Translations under genes and position numbers: made by a program
Assembly (NCBI GenBank): GCA_016937975.1
Contig: JAFGVN010000012.1
Span: 1 to 64,000 of the forward strand
Reading direction: 5' to 3'
Length of the DNA stretch: 64,000 bases
Source: Clostridia bacterium
GTDB lineage: Bacteria; Bacillota; Clostridia; Peptostreptococcales; Acidaminobacteraceae
Shown: piece by piece, positions 7,899 through 16,474 of the stretch
Layout of the letters: every line of letters starts with the position of its first letter
Position numbering within the stretch: position 1 is the first letter of the stretch
Notes under the pieces: model-generated
The model's database searches: none
The model's input: only the letters and a program-made list of their open reading frames with translations
What the model was told of the DNA's origin: nothing

Positions 7899-8774
7899 AT
7901 GAGAAATGTAAAAGTGGCTGCCATTCAGATGGCTTGTAGTAGAAATGTATCTGAAAACATTGAAAAAGCAGATGCATTGGTAAGACGTGCTGCCAAAGAA
8001 GGTGCACAAATTATTTTGTTGCAAGAACTTTTTGAGAATGTTTATTTCTGTCAAAAGGAAAAGCTTGAGTATTATGGTTTTAGTAAAACCATAGAGGAAA
8101 ATGATGCAATCAATCATTTTACAAAAGTGGCAAAAGAATTGTCTGTAGTTTTACCGATCAGTTTCTATGAAAGAAAAAATAATGCCCGTTATAATTCTGT
8201 TGTCGTTTTGGATGCAGATGGTACCAATCTAGGCACCTATAGAAAAAGTCATATTCCAGATGGTCCTGGTTATGAAGAAAAGTTCTATTTCAATGGTGGT
8301 GATACAGGCTTTAAAGTCTTTAAAACCCGTTATGCCAAAATTGGTGTAGGTATTTGTTGGGATCAATGGTTCCCAGAAGCTGCTCGTATTATGACTTTAA
8401 AAGGTGCTGAGTTGTTGTTTTATCCAACAGCAATTGGATCAGAGCCTGATGAGTCTGGTACAGAATCAAAAGATCACTGGCAATTATGCATGCGCGGACA
8501 TGCTGCTGCGAATATCATTCCAGTTATTGCAAGTAATCGCATAGGTACTGAAACGGAAGAAGAGATGTCCATTGATTTTTATGGCGCTTCATTTATGACC
8601 GATTCAAAGGGTCATATTGTGAGAGAAGCTTCATCAGATCAAGAAGAAATCTTGACTTACACATATGATTTAGATGATATTGATATAAAACGTGTAGACT
8701 GGGGTGTTTTTAGAGATAGAAGACCTGAGTTATACAAACCCTTATTAACTTTAGATGGAGGTAGCGATGAATAA
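7899..8774 (+). CDS. aguB: N-carbamoylputrescine amidase
   Basis: This cytoplasmic nitrilase-superfamily enzyme hydrolyses N-carbamoylputrescine to putrescine, CO2 and ammonia. The 291-residue length is usual. The catalytic triad is visible as Glu43 (LLQELFEN), Lys116 (YRKSHIP) and Cys153 (GVGICWDQWFPEAAR). The GPGYEEKFYF and STESKDHW-like segments fit AguB rather than other amidases. It is the first gene of a polyamine operon and overlaps the next gene by 8 nt. Agmatine deiminase, which makes its substrate, is encoded in the adjacent operon at 15364. That operon also encodes a phosphorolytic enzyme for the same intermediate. Confidence 0.92.
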   Translation: MRNVKVAAIQMACSRNVSENIEKADALVRRAAKEGAQIILLQELFENVYFCQKEKLEYYGFSKTIEENDAINHFTKVAKELSVVLPISFYERKNNARYNSVVVLDADGTNLGTYRKSHIPDGPGYEEKFYFNGGDTGFKVFKTRYAKIGVGICWDQWFPEAARIMTLKGAELLFYPTAIGSEPDESGTESKDHWQLCMRGHAAANIIPVIASNRIGTETEEEMSIDFYGASFMTDSKGHIVREASSDQEEILTYTYDLDDIDIKRVDWGVFRDRRPELYKPLLTLDGGSDE

Positions 8775-9636
8775 TTATATGCCAACTGGCGGTATTGAAT
8801 GGTCTCAAGATTGGGATCCAACCACTAAACTAGCAATTAAGGTGACAAGACATTTACATGCTGAAAAATCACCTTACCAACAAATTGATTTCTTTGAATC
8901 AGAAACCTATGGTACATTTTTTACTTTAGATGGTTTAATGATGGTGAATGAGAAAGACGAATTTGTTTATCATGAAATGATTACACATGTGGCTATGGCT
9001 ACAAATCCAAATATCAAGAAGGTTTTAATCATCGGTGGTGGTGATGGTGGTACAGCGAGAGAAATCGGAAGGTACAAGACCATTGAGCACATTGACATGG
9101 TAGAAATCGATGAAAGAGTTGTACGTTTATGTCAACAATACTTGCCAGTTACAGCAGGTCACTTAGATAAAGATGAGCGTATTCAATTGTTATTTACAGA
9201 TGGTCTTGAGTTTATTAAGAATACACCTGACAACACATATGATTTAATTTTAGTAGACTCTACAGATCCTATTGGACCTGGTGAAGGTTTATTTTCTAGA
9301 GAATTCTATAACAACTGTTACCGTGCTTTAGCAGAAGATGGTATTTTAATCAACCAGCATGAATCACCATATTATGATTTCCATGTACATGGTATGAAAC
9401 GTGCACATTTAAGATTAAACGAATTGTTCCCAGTGGTAAAAGTCTATCAATACCATATGCCAACGTATCCATCAGGTCACTGGTTGTTTGGATTTGCTTC
9501 TAAGAAATATGATCCATTAAAAGATCAAAACAGAGAATGGTGGGAATCTTTAAACATGACAACGCGTTATTATAACAGCGACATTCACCGTGGCGCATTT
9601 ATGTTACCGAACTTTGTTATGGAGAAAATGAAATAA
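8767..9636 (+). CDS. speE: Spermidine synthase-like aminopropyltransferase (copy 1)
   Basis: This enzyme transfers an aminopropyl group from decarboxylated S-adenosylmethionine to putrescine or a related diamine. The 289-residue protein shows the Rossmann motif IGGGDGGTARE (about residues 86-96), the acidic VEIDERV, the VDSTDPIGPGEGLF active-site loop and a YHMPTYPSGHW block. The start at ATG 8767 is chosen because GGAGGT lies 4 nt upstream; an in-frame ATG at 8755 precedes that site. Where many family members read TQAES, this one has NQHESPYY, shared with copy 2. No speD is seen in the window. Confidence 0.88.
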   Translation: MNNYMPTGGIEWSQDWDPTTKLAIKVTRHLHAEKSPYQQIDFFESETYGTFFTLDGLMMVNEKDEFVYHEMITHVAMATNPNIKKVLIIGGGDGGTAREIGRYKTIEHIDMVEIDERVVRLCQQYLPVTAGHLDKDERIQLLFTDGLEFIKNTPDNTYDLILVDSTDPIGPGEGLFSREFYNNCYRALAEDGILINQHESPYYDFHVHGMKRAHLRLNELFPVVKVYQYHMPTYPSGHWLFGFASKKYDPLKDQNREWWESLNMTTRYYNSDIHRGAFMLPNFVMEKMK

Positions 9637-9651
9637 ATGATGGTTGTAATC

Positions 9652-9676
9652 CGTGCTGTGCATTCTGCACGGCACG
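9652..9676 (+). repeat. Strong intra-operon hairpin between speE and speA
   Basis: An 11-bp stem with one wobble (CGTGCTGTGCA / TGCACGGCACG, loop TTC) occupies the 61-nt gap between speE copy 1 and speA. It has no following T-run. It is more GC-rich than its surroundings, and could be an RNA processing or stability element or part of a translational control. Confidence 0.75.
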
Positions 9677-9697
9677 CTATCTATAGAGGGAGTAAAA

Positions 9698-11146
9698 ATG
9701 CTAGATCACAACAAAACACCCCTATATGATGCTTTGAGAAAGCACATAGAAAGTCGTGTCATTCCCTTTGACGTACCGGGTCATAAGCAAGGACATGGCA
9801 ACGAAGAATTACAAAAGTTATTTCCTAAATCAGTATTAGAAGCTGATGTGAATTCTATGAAATCTTTGGATTTTCTAGGAAATCCAATTTCAGTGATCAA
9901 AGAAGCAGAAGACTTATTGGCAGATGCTTACTTATCTGATGAATCTTTTTTTATTGTCAATGGTACAACCCAAGCCGTACAAGCTATGTTGATGAGTGCG
10001 GTAAATGAAGGGGACACCGTCATTTTACCGAGAAATGTTCATAAATCAGCGATTAATGCCATGATCTTGTGTGGTGCTAAACCCCATTATATGTATCCTC
10101 ATTTTGAAGCAAAATTTGGTATGACCATTGGCGTTTCTCTTGAAGAAGTAAAAAAAGCCATTGAAGAAGCACCAGAAGCAAAAGCAATTTTCTTGATTAA
10201 TCCTACTTATTATGGTGTTATTTCAGAGTTGAAAGCAATTATCGAATATGCTCAATGTCAAGGTTTGTTGGTGATTGTAGATGAGGCCCATGGTGCACAT
10301 TTTCCGTTCCATAAAGAGCTGCCTAAAACGGCAATGGCCTATGGAGCAGATATGGCAGCTGTGAGCTTGCACAAAACAGGTGGTTCGTTAACACAAAGTT
10401 CTGCATTACTTTTAAATACTCGTAAAATCGAGAGAGATCATGTGAAGACCATTGTGAATTTAACCCAGTCTACCAGTGCTTCTTATTTATTAATGACCAG
10501 TCTGGATTTAACTAGAAAGTTCCTGATGACCCAAGGTGAAAAGAATTTGGAAATGGTCCTTGAACTGGCTAGAAATGCTAGAGATAAAATTAATGCCATT
10601 GATGGACTCATTGCTTTCTCTGCAAAGGATTTTAATCCTGAAGGCTGTTATGGCTTTGATGAAACCAAATTAGGTGTTTGTGTTACAGGAATTGGTTTAA
10701 CAGGGATTCATGTTTATGATCTTTTAAGAGATGAATATAACATTCAAGTGGAAATGGGAGACAGTCACAATATTTTAGCCATTTTCAGTGTTGGTGATAC
10801 AGAAAAGAGAGTAAACCAATTGGTTTCTGCTTTAAGTGCCATCGCACAAAAATATAAAAGAGAACCTTTGGATCTTAAATTTAACAGCTTCAACGCCACA
10901 GCAGTCGCCTATTCGCCTAGAGAAGCATTCTACAAGGAAAAAGAAAGAATTCTAATTACAGAATCTGCTGGAAGAGTCAGTGGTGAATTTGTTATGATTT
11001 ATCCACCAGGAATTCCAATTTTGGCACCAGGTGAATTAATTACTGAAGAAATCTGTGCGTACATTGAGCTTTTAAAAAGAGAAAAAGGTAGTATATCAGG
11101 TTTAAAAGACAACAATGTCGAATATCTATATTGTATTAAGGAGTAG
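9698..11146 (+). CDS. speA: Arginine decarboxylase (Orn/Lys/Arg decarboxylase family, short type)
   Basis: This PLP enzyme probably converts arginine to agmatine, the substrate of the neighbouring agmatine deiminase. The 482-residue protein has the N-terminal PFDVPGHKQG motif, VNGTTQAVQAM, VDEAHGAHFPF and the PLP-binding lysine K226 in AVSLHKTGGSLTQSS. The C-terminal domain has YPPGIPILAPGE. Length and motifs match the Bacillus SpeA/Cad class; arginine is preferred over lysine from context. ATG 9698 is used, with AGGGAG just upstream. The longer frame from 9653 would run through the 9652-9676 hairpin. Confidence 0.85.
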   Translation: MLDHNKTPLYDALRKHIESRVIPFDVPGHKQGHGNEELQKLFPKSVLEADVNSMKSLDFLGNPISVIKEAEDLLADAYLSDESFFIVNGTTQAVQAMLMSAVNEGDTVILPRNVHKSAINAMILCGAKPHYMYPHFEAKFGMTIGVSLEEVKKAIEEAPEAKAIFLINPTYYGVISELKAIIEYAQCQGLLVIVDEAHGAHFPFHKELPKTAMAYGADMAAVSLHKTGGSLTQSSALLLNTRKIERDHVKTIVNLTQSTSASYLLMTSLDLTRKFLMTQGEKNLEMVLELARNARDKINAIDGLIAFSAKDFNPEGCYGFDETKLGVCVTGIGLTGIHVYDLLRDEYNIQVEMGDSHNILAIFSVGDTEKRVNQLVSALSAIAQKYKREPLDLKFNSFNATAVAYSPREAFYKEKERILITESAGRVSGEFVMIYPPGIPILAPGELITEEICAYIELLKREKGSISGLKDNNVEYLYCIKE

Positions 11147-11148
11147 TC

Positions 11149-11994
11149 ATGGAAAATTGGATTACAGAAGCACACTCAGATGCTGTTCACTTTAATGTTA
11201 AGGTGAAAGAGCAATTGTATCATGGACAAAGTAAGTATCAGATGATTGATATTTATGATACCTATGCTTTTGGTCGATTATTAGCCTTGGATGGTGATAT
11301 CATGATTACAGAAAAAGATGAGTTTATTTATCACGACATGATTGTACATGTCCCTATGGCCACCAATCCAGATATTAAAAAGGTATTGGTCATCGGTGGT
11401 GGAGATGGGGGTACAGTTAGAGAATTGACCCGATATAAGACCATTGAGCAAATTGATATGGTGGAGTTGGATGAGCAGGTTGTCAATGTCTGTAGAGATT
11501 ACTTTAAGGACGTTGCCTCAGGTTTTGATGACCCAAGAGTGCATTTGTACTTTGAAGATGGTGTATCCTTTGTTTCTGGGTTAAAAGAAGTCTATGATTT
11601 AATCATTGTGGATTCAACAGATCCCTTTGGACCAGGAGAGGGCTTATTTTCAAAAGGATTTTATGAGAATTGCTTTTATGCTTTAAAAGAAGACGGCATT
11701 TTAATCAACCAACATGAAAGTCCTTATTACGAAAATGATGCCTATGAAATGAAGCGTTCCCATGCCAATATTAAACGTACTTTTGATATTGCAAAGGTAT
11801 ATCAGTTCCATATGCCAACTTATCCTTCAGGACATTGGCTATTTGGATTTGCATCGAAGACCATGGATCCTGAAACTGTTGATTTAAGCACTTGGGAAGC
11901 TTTAGATATTAAAACGAAGTACTACAACACTAAAATTCACAAAGGGGCCTTTGCGCTGCCGACTTATGTTGTGAACATGTTGGAAGAAGTTTAA
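11149..11994 (+). CDS. speE: Spermidine synthase-like aminopropyltransferase (copy 2)
   Basis: This is a second aminopropyltransferase, clearly a paralog of the gene at 8767. The 281-residue protein has IGGGDGGTVREL, VELDEQV, VDSTDPFGPGEGLF, NQHESPYY and YQFHMPTYPSGHW. It starts 2 nt after the speA stop with AAGGAGT before ATG. Two copies in one operon may divide substrates (for example agmatine against putrescine, or putrescine against spermidine), but nothing seen here decides this. It is the last gene before a strong terminator. Confidence 0.88.
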   Translation: MENWITEAHSDAVHFNVKVKEQLYHGQSKYQMIDIYDTYAFGRLLALDGDIMITEKDEFIYHDMIVHVPMATNPDIKKVLVIGGGDGGTVRELTRYKTIEQIDMVELDEQVVNVCRDYFKDVASGFDDPRVHLYFEDGVSFVSGLKEVYDLIIVDSTDPFGPGEGLFSKGFYENCFYALKEDGILINQHESPYYENDAYEMKRSHANIKRTFDIAKVYQFHMPTYPSGHWLFGFASKTMDPETVDLSTWEALDIKTKYYNTKIHKGAFALPTYVVNMLEEV

Positions 11995-12020
11995 AAGACT
12001 GGATATCCAGTCTTTTTTTT
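11993..12020 (+). terminator. Terminator between speE copy 2 and the Lrp-type gene
   Basis: A perfect 24-nt palindrome (AAAAGACTGGAT followed by its complement, 11993-12016), then a T-run to 12020. It is placed between convergent genes and mainly serves the + strand operon. Confidence 0.88.
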
Positions 12021-12025
12021 CATCA

Positions 12026-12508
12026 TTATTCTTTAAAATCCTTATCATTAGGCAACCATTGATCGATGTTGTAGATGATCTTAGGGATGATGAAGAAGTT
12101 TACCACTTCTATACCCTCTGTTTGTGGTAGGGTATAGTGAATATAGTCATACATTTCTTCGTTGTCTAGAAATCGTGTTTCGATGGCAAGGTTTGCTTCT
12201 CCCCAACCAGATGCGATATAACAGACATTAGGATTTTGCTTACAAGATTCTACGAAATCGTGATAGACTTTTTCATCAACCTTTAAGTTGATATCTGCTA
12301 TGGAATGATAGCCAAACATACTTGGCTCTACAATTGTTGTTATTCTAATGGCGTTGGTTTCGACGAGTCTTGTAATACGTCTTCTAACAGTTCTTTCGTT
12401 GACGCCAATTCTTTCAGAAATAGTGCTGGCAGAAACACGGGCATCTTTTGACAATTCTTTTATGATTTGGTAGTCAACTTGATCATAATTCTTTACTTTA
12501 TCGGACAT
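12026..12508 (-). CDS. Lrp/AsnC-family transcriptional regulator
   Basis: This is a feast/famine regulator. The 160-residue protein has an AsnC-type winged helix-turn-helix (residues about 10-60: VDYQIIKELSKDARVSASTISERIGVNERTVRRRI) and a C-terminal RAM-like ligand-binding domain. It lies between the two polyamine operons and is divergent from the SSS-ptcA-aguA operon, so local control is likely. A perfect 9-3-9 inverted repeat lies about 105-125 nt upstream of its start codon, in the shared regulatory region. The effector could be an amino acid or polyamine (inference). Confidence 0.9.
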   Translation of the reverse strand: MSDKVKNYDQVDYQIIKELSKDARVSASTISERIGVNERTVRRRITRLVETNAIRITTIVEPSMFGYHSIADINLKVDEKVYHDFVESCKQNPNVCYIASGWGEANLAIETRFLDNEEMYDYIHYTLPQTEGIEVVNFFIIPKIIYNIDQWLPNDKDFKE

Positions 12509-12538
12509 TTCTATTTCCTTTCTTCATTTCCTATAAAA

Positions 12539-12567
12539 TATAGCACACAAACGCTATGAATACAAGA
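12539..12567 (-). promoter_or_regulatory. Sigma-A promoter of the Lrp-type gene
   Basis: On the minus strand TTGTAT (12567-12562), 17-nt spacer, TATATT (12544-12539). The start codon follows about 25-30 nt later. Confidence 0.5.
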
Positions 12568-12595
12568 GAATGTACATTAAAAAGACAAAAAAGTG

Positions 12596-12613
12596 TTGTT
12601 AATTTACTAACAA
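12596..12613. promoter_or_regulatory. Rex-like operator upstream of the agmatine deiminase operon
   Basis: TTGTTA-N6-TAACAA is an 18-bp inverted repeat that agrees with the Firmicute Rex consensus TTGTTAANNNNTTAACAA at 13 of the 14 defined bases. It lies between the divergent Lrp-type gene and the SSS gene, about 70 nt upstream of the -35 of the latter. A similar site precedes the hydrogenase operon at 26285. Rex itself is not in the window. Confidence 0.5.
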
Positions 12614-12633
12614 TATGTCCGAAACGGACATAT
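12613..12633. promoter_or_regulatory. Perfect inverted repeat ATATGTCCG-AAA-CGGACATAT
   Basis: A 9-3-9 perfect palindrome in the divergent region of the Lrp-type regulator and the agmatine operon, touching the Rex-like site. It is not followed by a T-run, so a protein-binding site is more likely than a terminator. The adjacent AsnC-type regulator is the obvious candidate to bind it. Confidence 0.6.
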
Positions 12634-12680
12634 ATTATGTAAAAAAAGTACATTTTATCACAAAAATTGGACAAAATTAA

Positions 12681-12709
12681 TTGACATATGGATATGCTAA
12701 TTGTAATAT
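12681..12709 (+). promoter_or_regulatory. Sigma-A promoter of the SSS-ptcA-aguA-APC-arcC operon
   Basis: TTGACA (12681-12686), 17-nt spacer, TAATAT (12704-12709). It implies a 5' leader of about 95 nt before the ATG at 12813. Rex-like and CGGACAT palindromes lie 48-85 nt upstream of the -35. Confidence 0.7.
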
Positions 12710-12812
12710 TAAGATAAGCAAATAATTATTGCCTATTAGACTTGCAAGGGATTTTTTAAAATTGAGAAGACTAATTGGTGGTAGAACGGTTATATAATGA
12801 AAGGATTTTATT

Positions 12813-14327
12813 ATGTCGACAGATAACCTTATTCCACTGACGATTATTCTACTTTTTCTTTGCGGCATCATCGCTGTCGGGAAGATTGCCTCGAAGAGGG
12901 TAGATGATTCAGACGACTACATCATAGCAGGTAGAAGCGCGCCCCTGTTTTTGATTGTAGGTACTTTATTTGCCACTTTCTGGGGTGGCGGTACAATAAT
13001 TGGAGCAACTGGAGCTGCTTACAATGATGGCATTTTTGGCGTTGTTGAAGATCCTTTTGCTGCAGGATTAGCATTGATAATCCTAGGTTTGTTTTTTGTA
13101 AAGACACTGAGAAGGCTAAGAATTAAGTCGGTTGGTGAGTTGTATAGCTTTAGATTTGGTTTAACAACAGGCTACCTCGCTTCATCCTTGATGATTCCAA
13201 CTTATTTAATATGGACAGCTGTTCAACTGTTAGCCATAGGTAAAATCTTAAATGTCTTGTTTGATGTGCCATTCCTACTCGGTTATTTAGTAGCAACGGC
13301 TGTGGTGATTAGCTTTACCTTTATGGGCGGTATCATTGCAGTGGTATGGACAGATACATTACAAATGGTTATTATATTCATCGGTTTAATTTCAATTTTG
13401 GTAGTAGGTTTTAATGCAGCCCATGGCATCGAAAATGTGATGGCAAATGCACCAAAGGATTTTTGGAATATTTTACCTCGCTCCTTTGAGTTGAAATCCT
13501 GGATCAGCTATTTTGCCATGTGGGCAGGTATGGCTTTAGGCAATCTACCAAGCCCAGATATTGCACAACGTGCTTTTATGGCTAAAGATGCTAAAACTGC
13601 CAAGCGAGGCATGATTATCGCAGGCAGCATGTATTGGACCGTTGGTTTTATACCAATTATCATCGCTTTAATAGGGATTACGCTGGTTAAAGAGAATATA
13701 TTGGATCCCAATGTAATGATTCAAGACAGTGAACTTTTAGTGACTTTAATGGCCAAGTCCTTATTTGGACCGGTAGGTTTAGGTATATTTGTAGCGTCTT
13801 TAGTCGCAGCCATCTTATCGAGTGCCAGCACTTCATTATTTGCTACAGCGGTATTGTTTTCAAATGATTTGTTCAAACCCCTTATGAAGTCTGCTGTTAA
13901 GAAACCGGGCTTTGATAAGACTTTGTTGAACTTAACAAAAATATCAGTGGTGTTAGTAGGTGGAGGTTCTGCTGTCATCGGACTTTTAAGTCACAATATT
14001 TATGATTTAACCATATTTGCATTCACTTTGCAGTTTGGTGTATTATTTTTCCCATTTGTCTTTGCGTTGAAGTCGAAAAAAGTCAATACATATGGTATTA
14101 TAGCAGGGATGCTTACAGGCTTCTTTGTCAATATGTTTGGTGTTATCAGCCAACAATCTGTTATCCCTGAACCTTGGGAGTTTTATACCCTTGTACCGGC
14201 TTTCTCAAATCTAGTGATGATTATCGTGGTATCCTATTGTACAAAAAACAAAGGAAAGGCTGTGCCTTTAGAAAATTTGTATTTGGAAGTAGAAAAGGAG
14301 TACCAAAATGAAATTACCATCGTCTAG
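12813..14327 (+). CDS. Sodium:solute symporter (SSS family)
   Basis: This polytopic membrane carrier couples solute uptake to sodium. The 504-residue protein has about 13 hydrophobic segments and SSS hallmarks: YIIAGRSAPLFLIVGTLFATFWGGGTIIG near the N-terminus and AAILSSASTSLFATAVLFSNDL in the core. It opens the agmatine deiminase operon and overlaps ptcA by 20 nt, so agmatine, putrescine or another pathway compound is a plausible substrate. SSS proteins in polyamine operons are less typical than the APC antiporter also present at 16475. The specific solute is not known. Confidence 0.88.
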   Translation: MSTDNLIPLTIILLFLCGIIAVGKIASKRVDDSDDYIIAGRSAPLFLIVGTLFATFWGGGTIIGATGAAYNDGIFGVVEDPFAAGLALIILGLFFVKTLRRLRIKSVGELYSFRFGLTTGYLASSLMIPTYLIWTAVQLLAIGKILNVLFDVPFLLGYLVATAVVISFTFMGGIIAVVWTDTLQMVIIFIGLISILVVGFNAAHGIENVMANAPKDFWNILPRSFELKSWISYFAMWAGMALGNLPSPDIAQRAFMAKDAKTAKRGMIIAGSMYWTVGFIPIIIALIGITLVKENILDPNVMIQDSELLVTLMAKSLFGPVGLGIFVASLVAAILSSASTSLFATAVLFSNDLFKPLMKSAVKKPGFDKTLLNLTKISVVLVGGGSAVIGLLSHNIYDLTIFAFTLQFGVLFFPFVFALKSKKVNTYGIIAGMLTGFFVNMFGVISQQSVIPEPWEFYTLVPAFSNLVMIIVVSYCTKNKGKAVPLENLYLEVEKEYQNEITIV

Positions 14328-15354
14328 TGCAACGGATTTACATAAAAAGAATATGCGTCATATGATTTCCATGAAAGATTTCACGACTCAGGAAATGGAT
14401 GATATGATGGCTTTAATGGCATTATTAAAGCAAGCAAGAAAAGACAATGCAATACCACCATTATTTAAAAACAAATCGGTTGGTATGATCTTTGAAGCAG
14501 GTTCTACGAGAACGAGAGTATCCTTTGAAGTTGCAGCCACATTATTAGGTGGTCATGGCTTGTTTTTATCACCTAGAGATATTCATTTAGGTGCGAAGGA
14601 ATCCATTGATGATACGGCAAGAGTTTTATCAAGAATGTGTGATATTGTCATGGCAAGAACCAACGACCCTGATACAGTGGATGCACTTTGTCGTATGTCC
14701 ACAGTGCCAGTCATCAATGGTTTAGATACACGTTTTCATCCGACACAAATGTTGGCAGACTTATTTACAATAAAAGAGCATATGCCAGAAGGTAAGAAGT
14801 TATCTGATTTAACTTTAGCTTTCATGGGTGATGCGACAGACGTTTGTCGTTCTTTACTATTAACTTGTACGAAATATGGTATGAACTTTAAGCAAATTGG
14901 TCCTAAGAAATACCATATGGAAGAAGAATGGTTAAAGATGGCAGATGAATTCTGTAAAGAAACTGGTGCAAACTATGAAATTACAGAAGATTTAAGTGCC
15001 ATTGAATCTTGTGATGTCGTTTATGGAGATAGTTTTTACTGGGTAACACAACTGGATGAAAAGGAAGAGCGTTTAAAAGCTTTCATGCCAGATTATGTGA
15101 TTACAGAAGCATTAATGCAAAGAGCAAAACCTGGTGCGATGTTGTTACATTGTTTACCAGCTAATGATAAAGAAGAAGTGACAAGAGAAGCTTTGGAAGG
15201 GAACTACTCGGTAGCCTTTGATGAAGCTGAAAATAGATTAACGGCTCAAATGGCAATTTTAGTATATTTTACACATAAATACACGAAGAAACCGGATGAA
15301 GCTTTAATCAAACATCATGAAACTGAAATCAATAATTTTTTAGAAAAATTGTAG
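14308..15354 (+). CDS. ptcA: Putrescine (ornithine-type) carbamoyltransferase
   Basis: This enzyme phosphorolyses N-carbamoylputrescine to putrescine and carbamoyl phosphate. The 348-residue protein has the carbamoyl-phosphate loop AGSTRTRVSFE (about residues 65-75), FHPTQMLADL and LLHCLPANDKEEV. The ornithine-specificity SMG loop of OTCs is absent; the corresponding segment reads VVYGDSFYWVTQ. Neighbouring agmatine deiminase, APC antiporter and carbamate kinase identify the agmatine deiminase pathway. The start ATG 14308 has AAGGAG upstream and lies inside the end of the SSS gene. Another diamine carbamoyltransferase activity is possible. Confidence 0.82.
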   Translation: MKLPSSSATDLHKKNMRHMISMKDFTTQEMDDMMALMALLKQARKDNAIPPLFKNKSVGMIFEAGSTRTRVSFEVAATLLGGHGLFLSPRDIHLGAKESIDDTARVLSRMCDIVMARTNDPDTVDALCRMSTVPVINGLDTRFHPTQMLADLFTIKEHMPEGKKLSDLTLAFMGDATDVCRSLLLTCTKYGMNFKQIGPKKYHMEEEWLKMADEFCKETGANYEITEDLSAIESCDVVYGDSFYWVTQLDEKEERLKAFMPDYVITEALMQRAKPGAMLLHCLPANDKEEVTREALEGNYSVAFDEAENRLTAQMAILVYFTHKYTKKPDEALIKHHETEINNFLEKL

Positions 15355-15363
15355 GAGGCATAT

Positions 15364-16461
15364 ATGGCTAAGAAAATAGAGGGTACGCCAAAAGCTCATG
15401 GATTCAGAATGCCAGGAGAATTTGAACCTCATCAAGGCTGTTGGATGATTTGGCCAGAGAGAACAGACAACTGGCGTTTAGGTGGTAAACCTGCACAAAA
15501 GGCATTTGTTGAAGTGGCAGAGGCCATAGCAAAATATGAACCTGTGACCATGTGTGTATCTCACAGACAATATATGGTGGCACGTGAGTCATTAAGTGAA
15601 AACATTCGTGTTGTTGAAATGTCAAACGATGATTCATGGATGCGTGATGTGGGTCCTACTTTTGTAAAAAATAATGAAGGTAAAATTAGAGGTGTAGACT
15701 GGCGTTTCAATGCATGGGGTGGCTTATTGGATGGTCTTTATTTCCCTTGGGATAAAGATGACATGGTGGCTAAAAAAGTATGCGACATGGAGTCCGTAGA
15801 CTATTATAGCTTAGAGGATTTTGTTCTTGAAGGCGGTTCGATCCATGTGGATGGTGAAGGAACTTGTATCGTTACAAAAGCATGCTTGTTAAGTCCGTCA
15901 AGAAACCCTGATTTAGACCAGGAAGCCATTGAAGACATGCTAAAAGATTATTTAGGTGTTGAGAAAGTTCTTTGGTTGGAAAACGGGATTTACTTGGATG
16001 AAACCAATGAACATGTGGACAATATCATTCACTATTGTGCGCCAGGTGTGGTAGCCCTGGCATGGACTGACGATGAAAATGATCCCCAATATCCGTATTC
16101 AAAATCTGCCTATGATTATTTAACATCTGAAACAGATGCCAAAGGCAGAAAACTAAAAATTTATAAATTGCATATACCAAATGAAGTATTGATCACAAAA
16201 GAAGAATCGGAAGGCGTTGACGCTGTCAACGGGACTTTACCTAGAAATGAAGGTGATCGACAAGCAGCTTCTTATGCGAATTTCTATATCGCTAATGGAG
16301 CAGTAATTGTACCCATGTTTAAGGATGAAGTACATGATGCCATGGCAAAAGAGACATTACAAGAAATATTCCCAGACAGAGAGATTGTTGGCATCTACGC
16401 AAGAGAAATCATTTTGGGTGGTGGCAATATTCACTGTATAACCCAACAACAACCTAAATAG
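15364..16461 (+). CDS. aguA: Agmatine deiminase
   Basis: This enzyme converts agmatine to N-carbamoylputrescine and ammonia. The 365-residue protein of the guanidino-group-modifying superfamily shows [24 protein letters not shown] at the N-terminus, [38 protein letters not shown] and the catalytic cysteine near residue 357 in [11 protein letters not shown]. All are characteristic of AguA. AGGAGG precedes the ATG. It is third in the operon, between the carbamoyltransferase and the antiporter. Its product also feeds AguB, encoded at 7899. Confidence 0.96.
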   Translation: MAKKIEGTPKAHGFRMPGEFEPHQGCWMIWPERTDNWRLGGKPAQKAFVEVAEAIAKYEPVTMCVSHRQYMVARESLSENIRVVEMSNDDSWMRDVGPTFVKNNEGKIRGVDWRFNAWGGLLDGLYFPWDKDDMVAKKVCDMESVDYYSLEDFVLEGGSIHVDGEGTCIVTKACLLSPSRNPDLDQEAIEDMLKDYLGVEKVLWLENGIYLDETNEHVDNIIHYCAPGVVALAWTDDENDPQYPYSKSAYDYLTSETDAKGRKLKIYKLHIPNEVLITKEESEGVDAVNGTLPRNEGDRQAASYANFYIANGAVIVPMFKDEVHDAMAKETLQEIFPDREIVGIYAREIILGGGNIHCITQQQPK

Positions 16462-16474
16462 ATAGGAGTTCGAA

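Noticed and set aside
12509-12812. Riboswitch in the leader of the SSS-ptcA operon
   Set aside because: The promoter at 12681 leaves only about 95 nt of leader, with no terminator or recognisable aptamer; the palindromes lie upstream of the promoter and are better read as operators.
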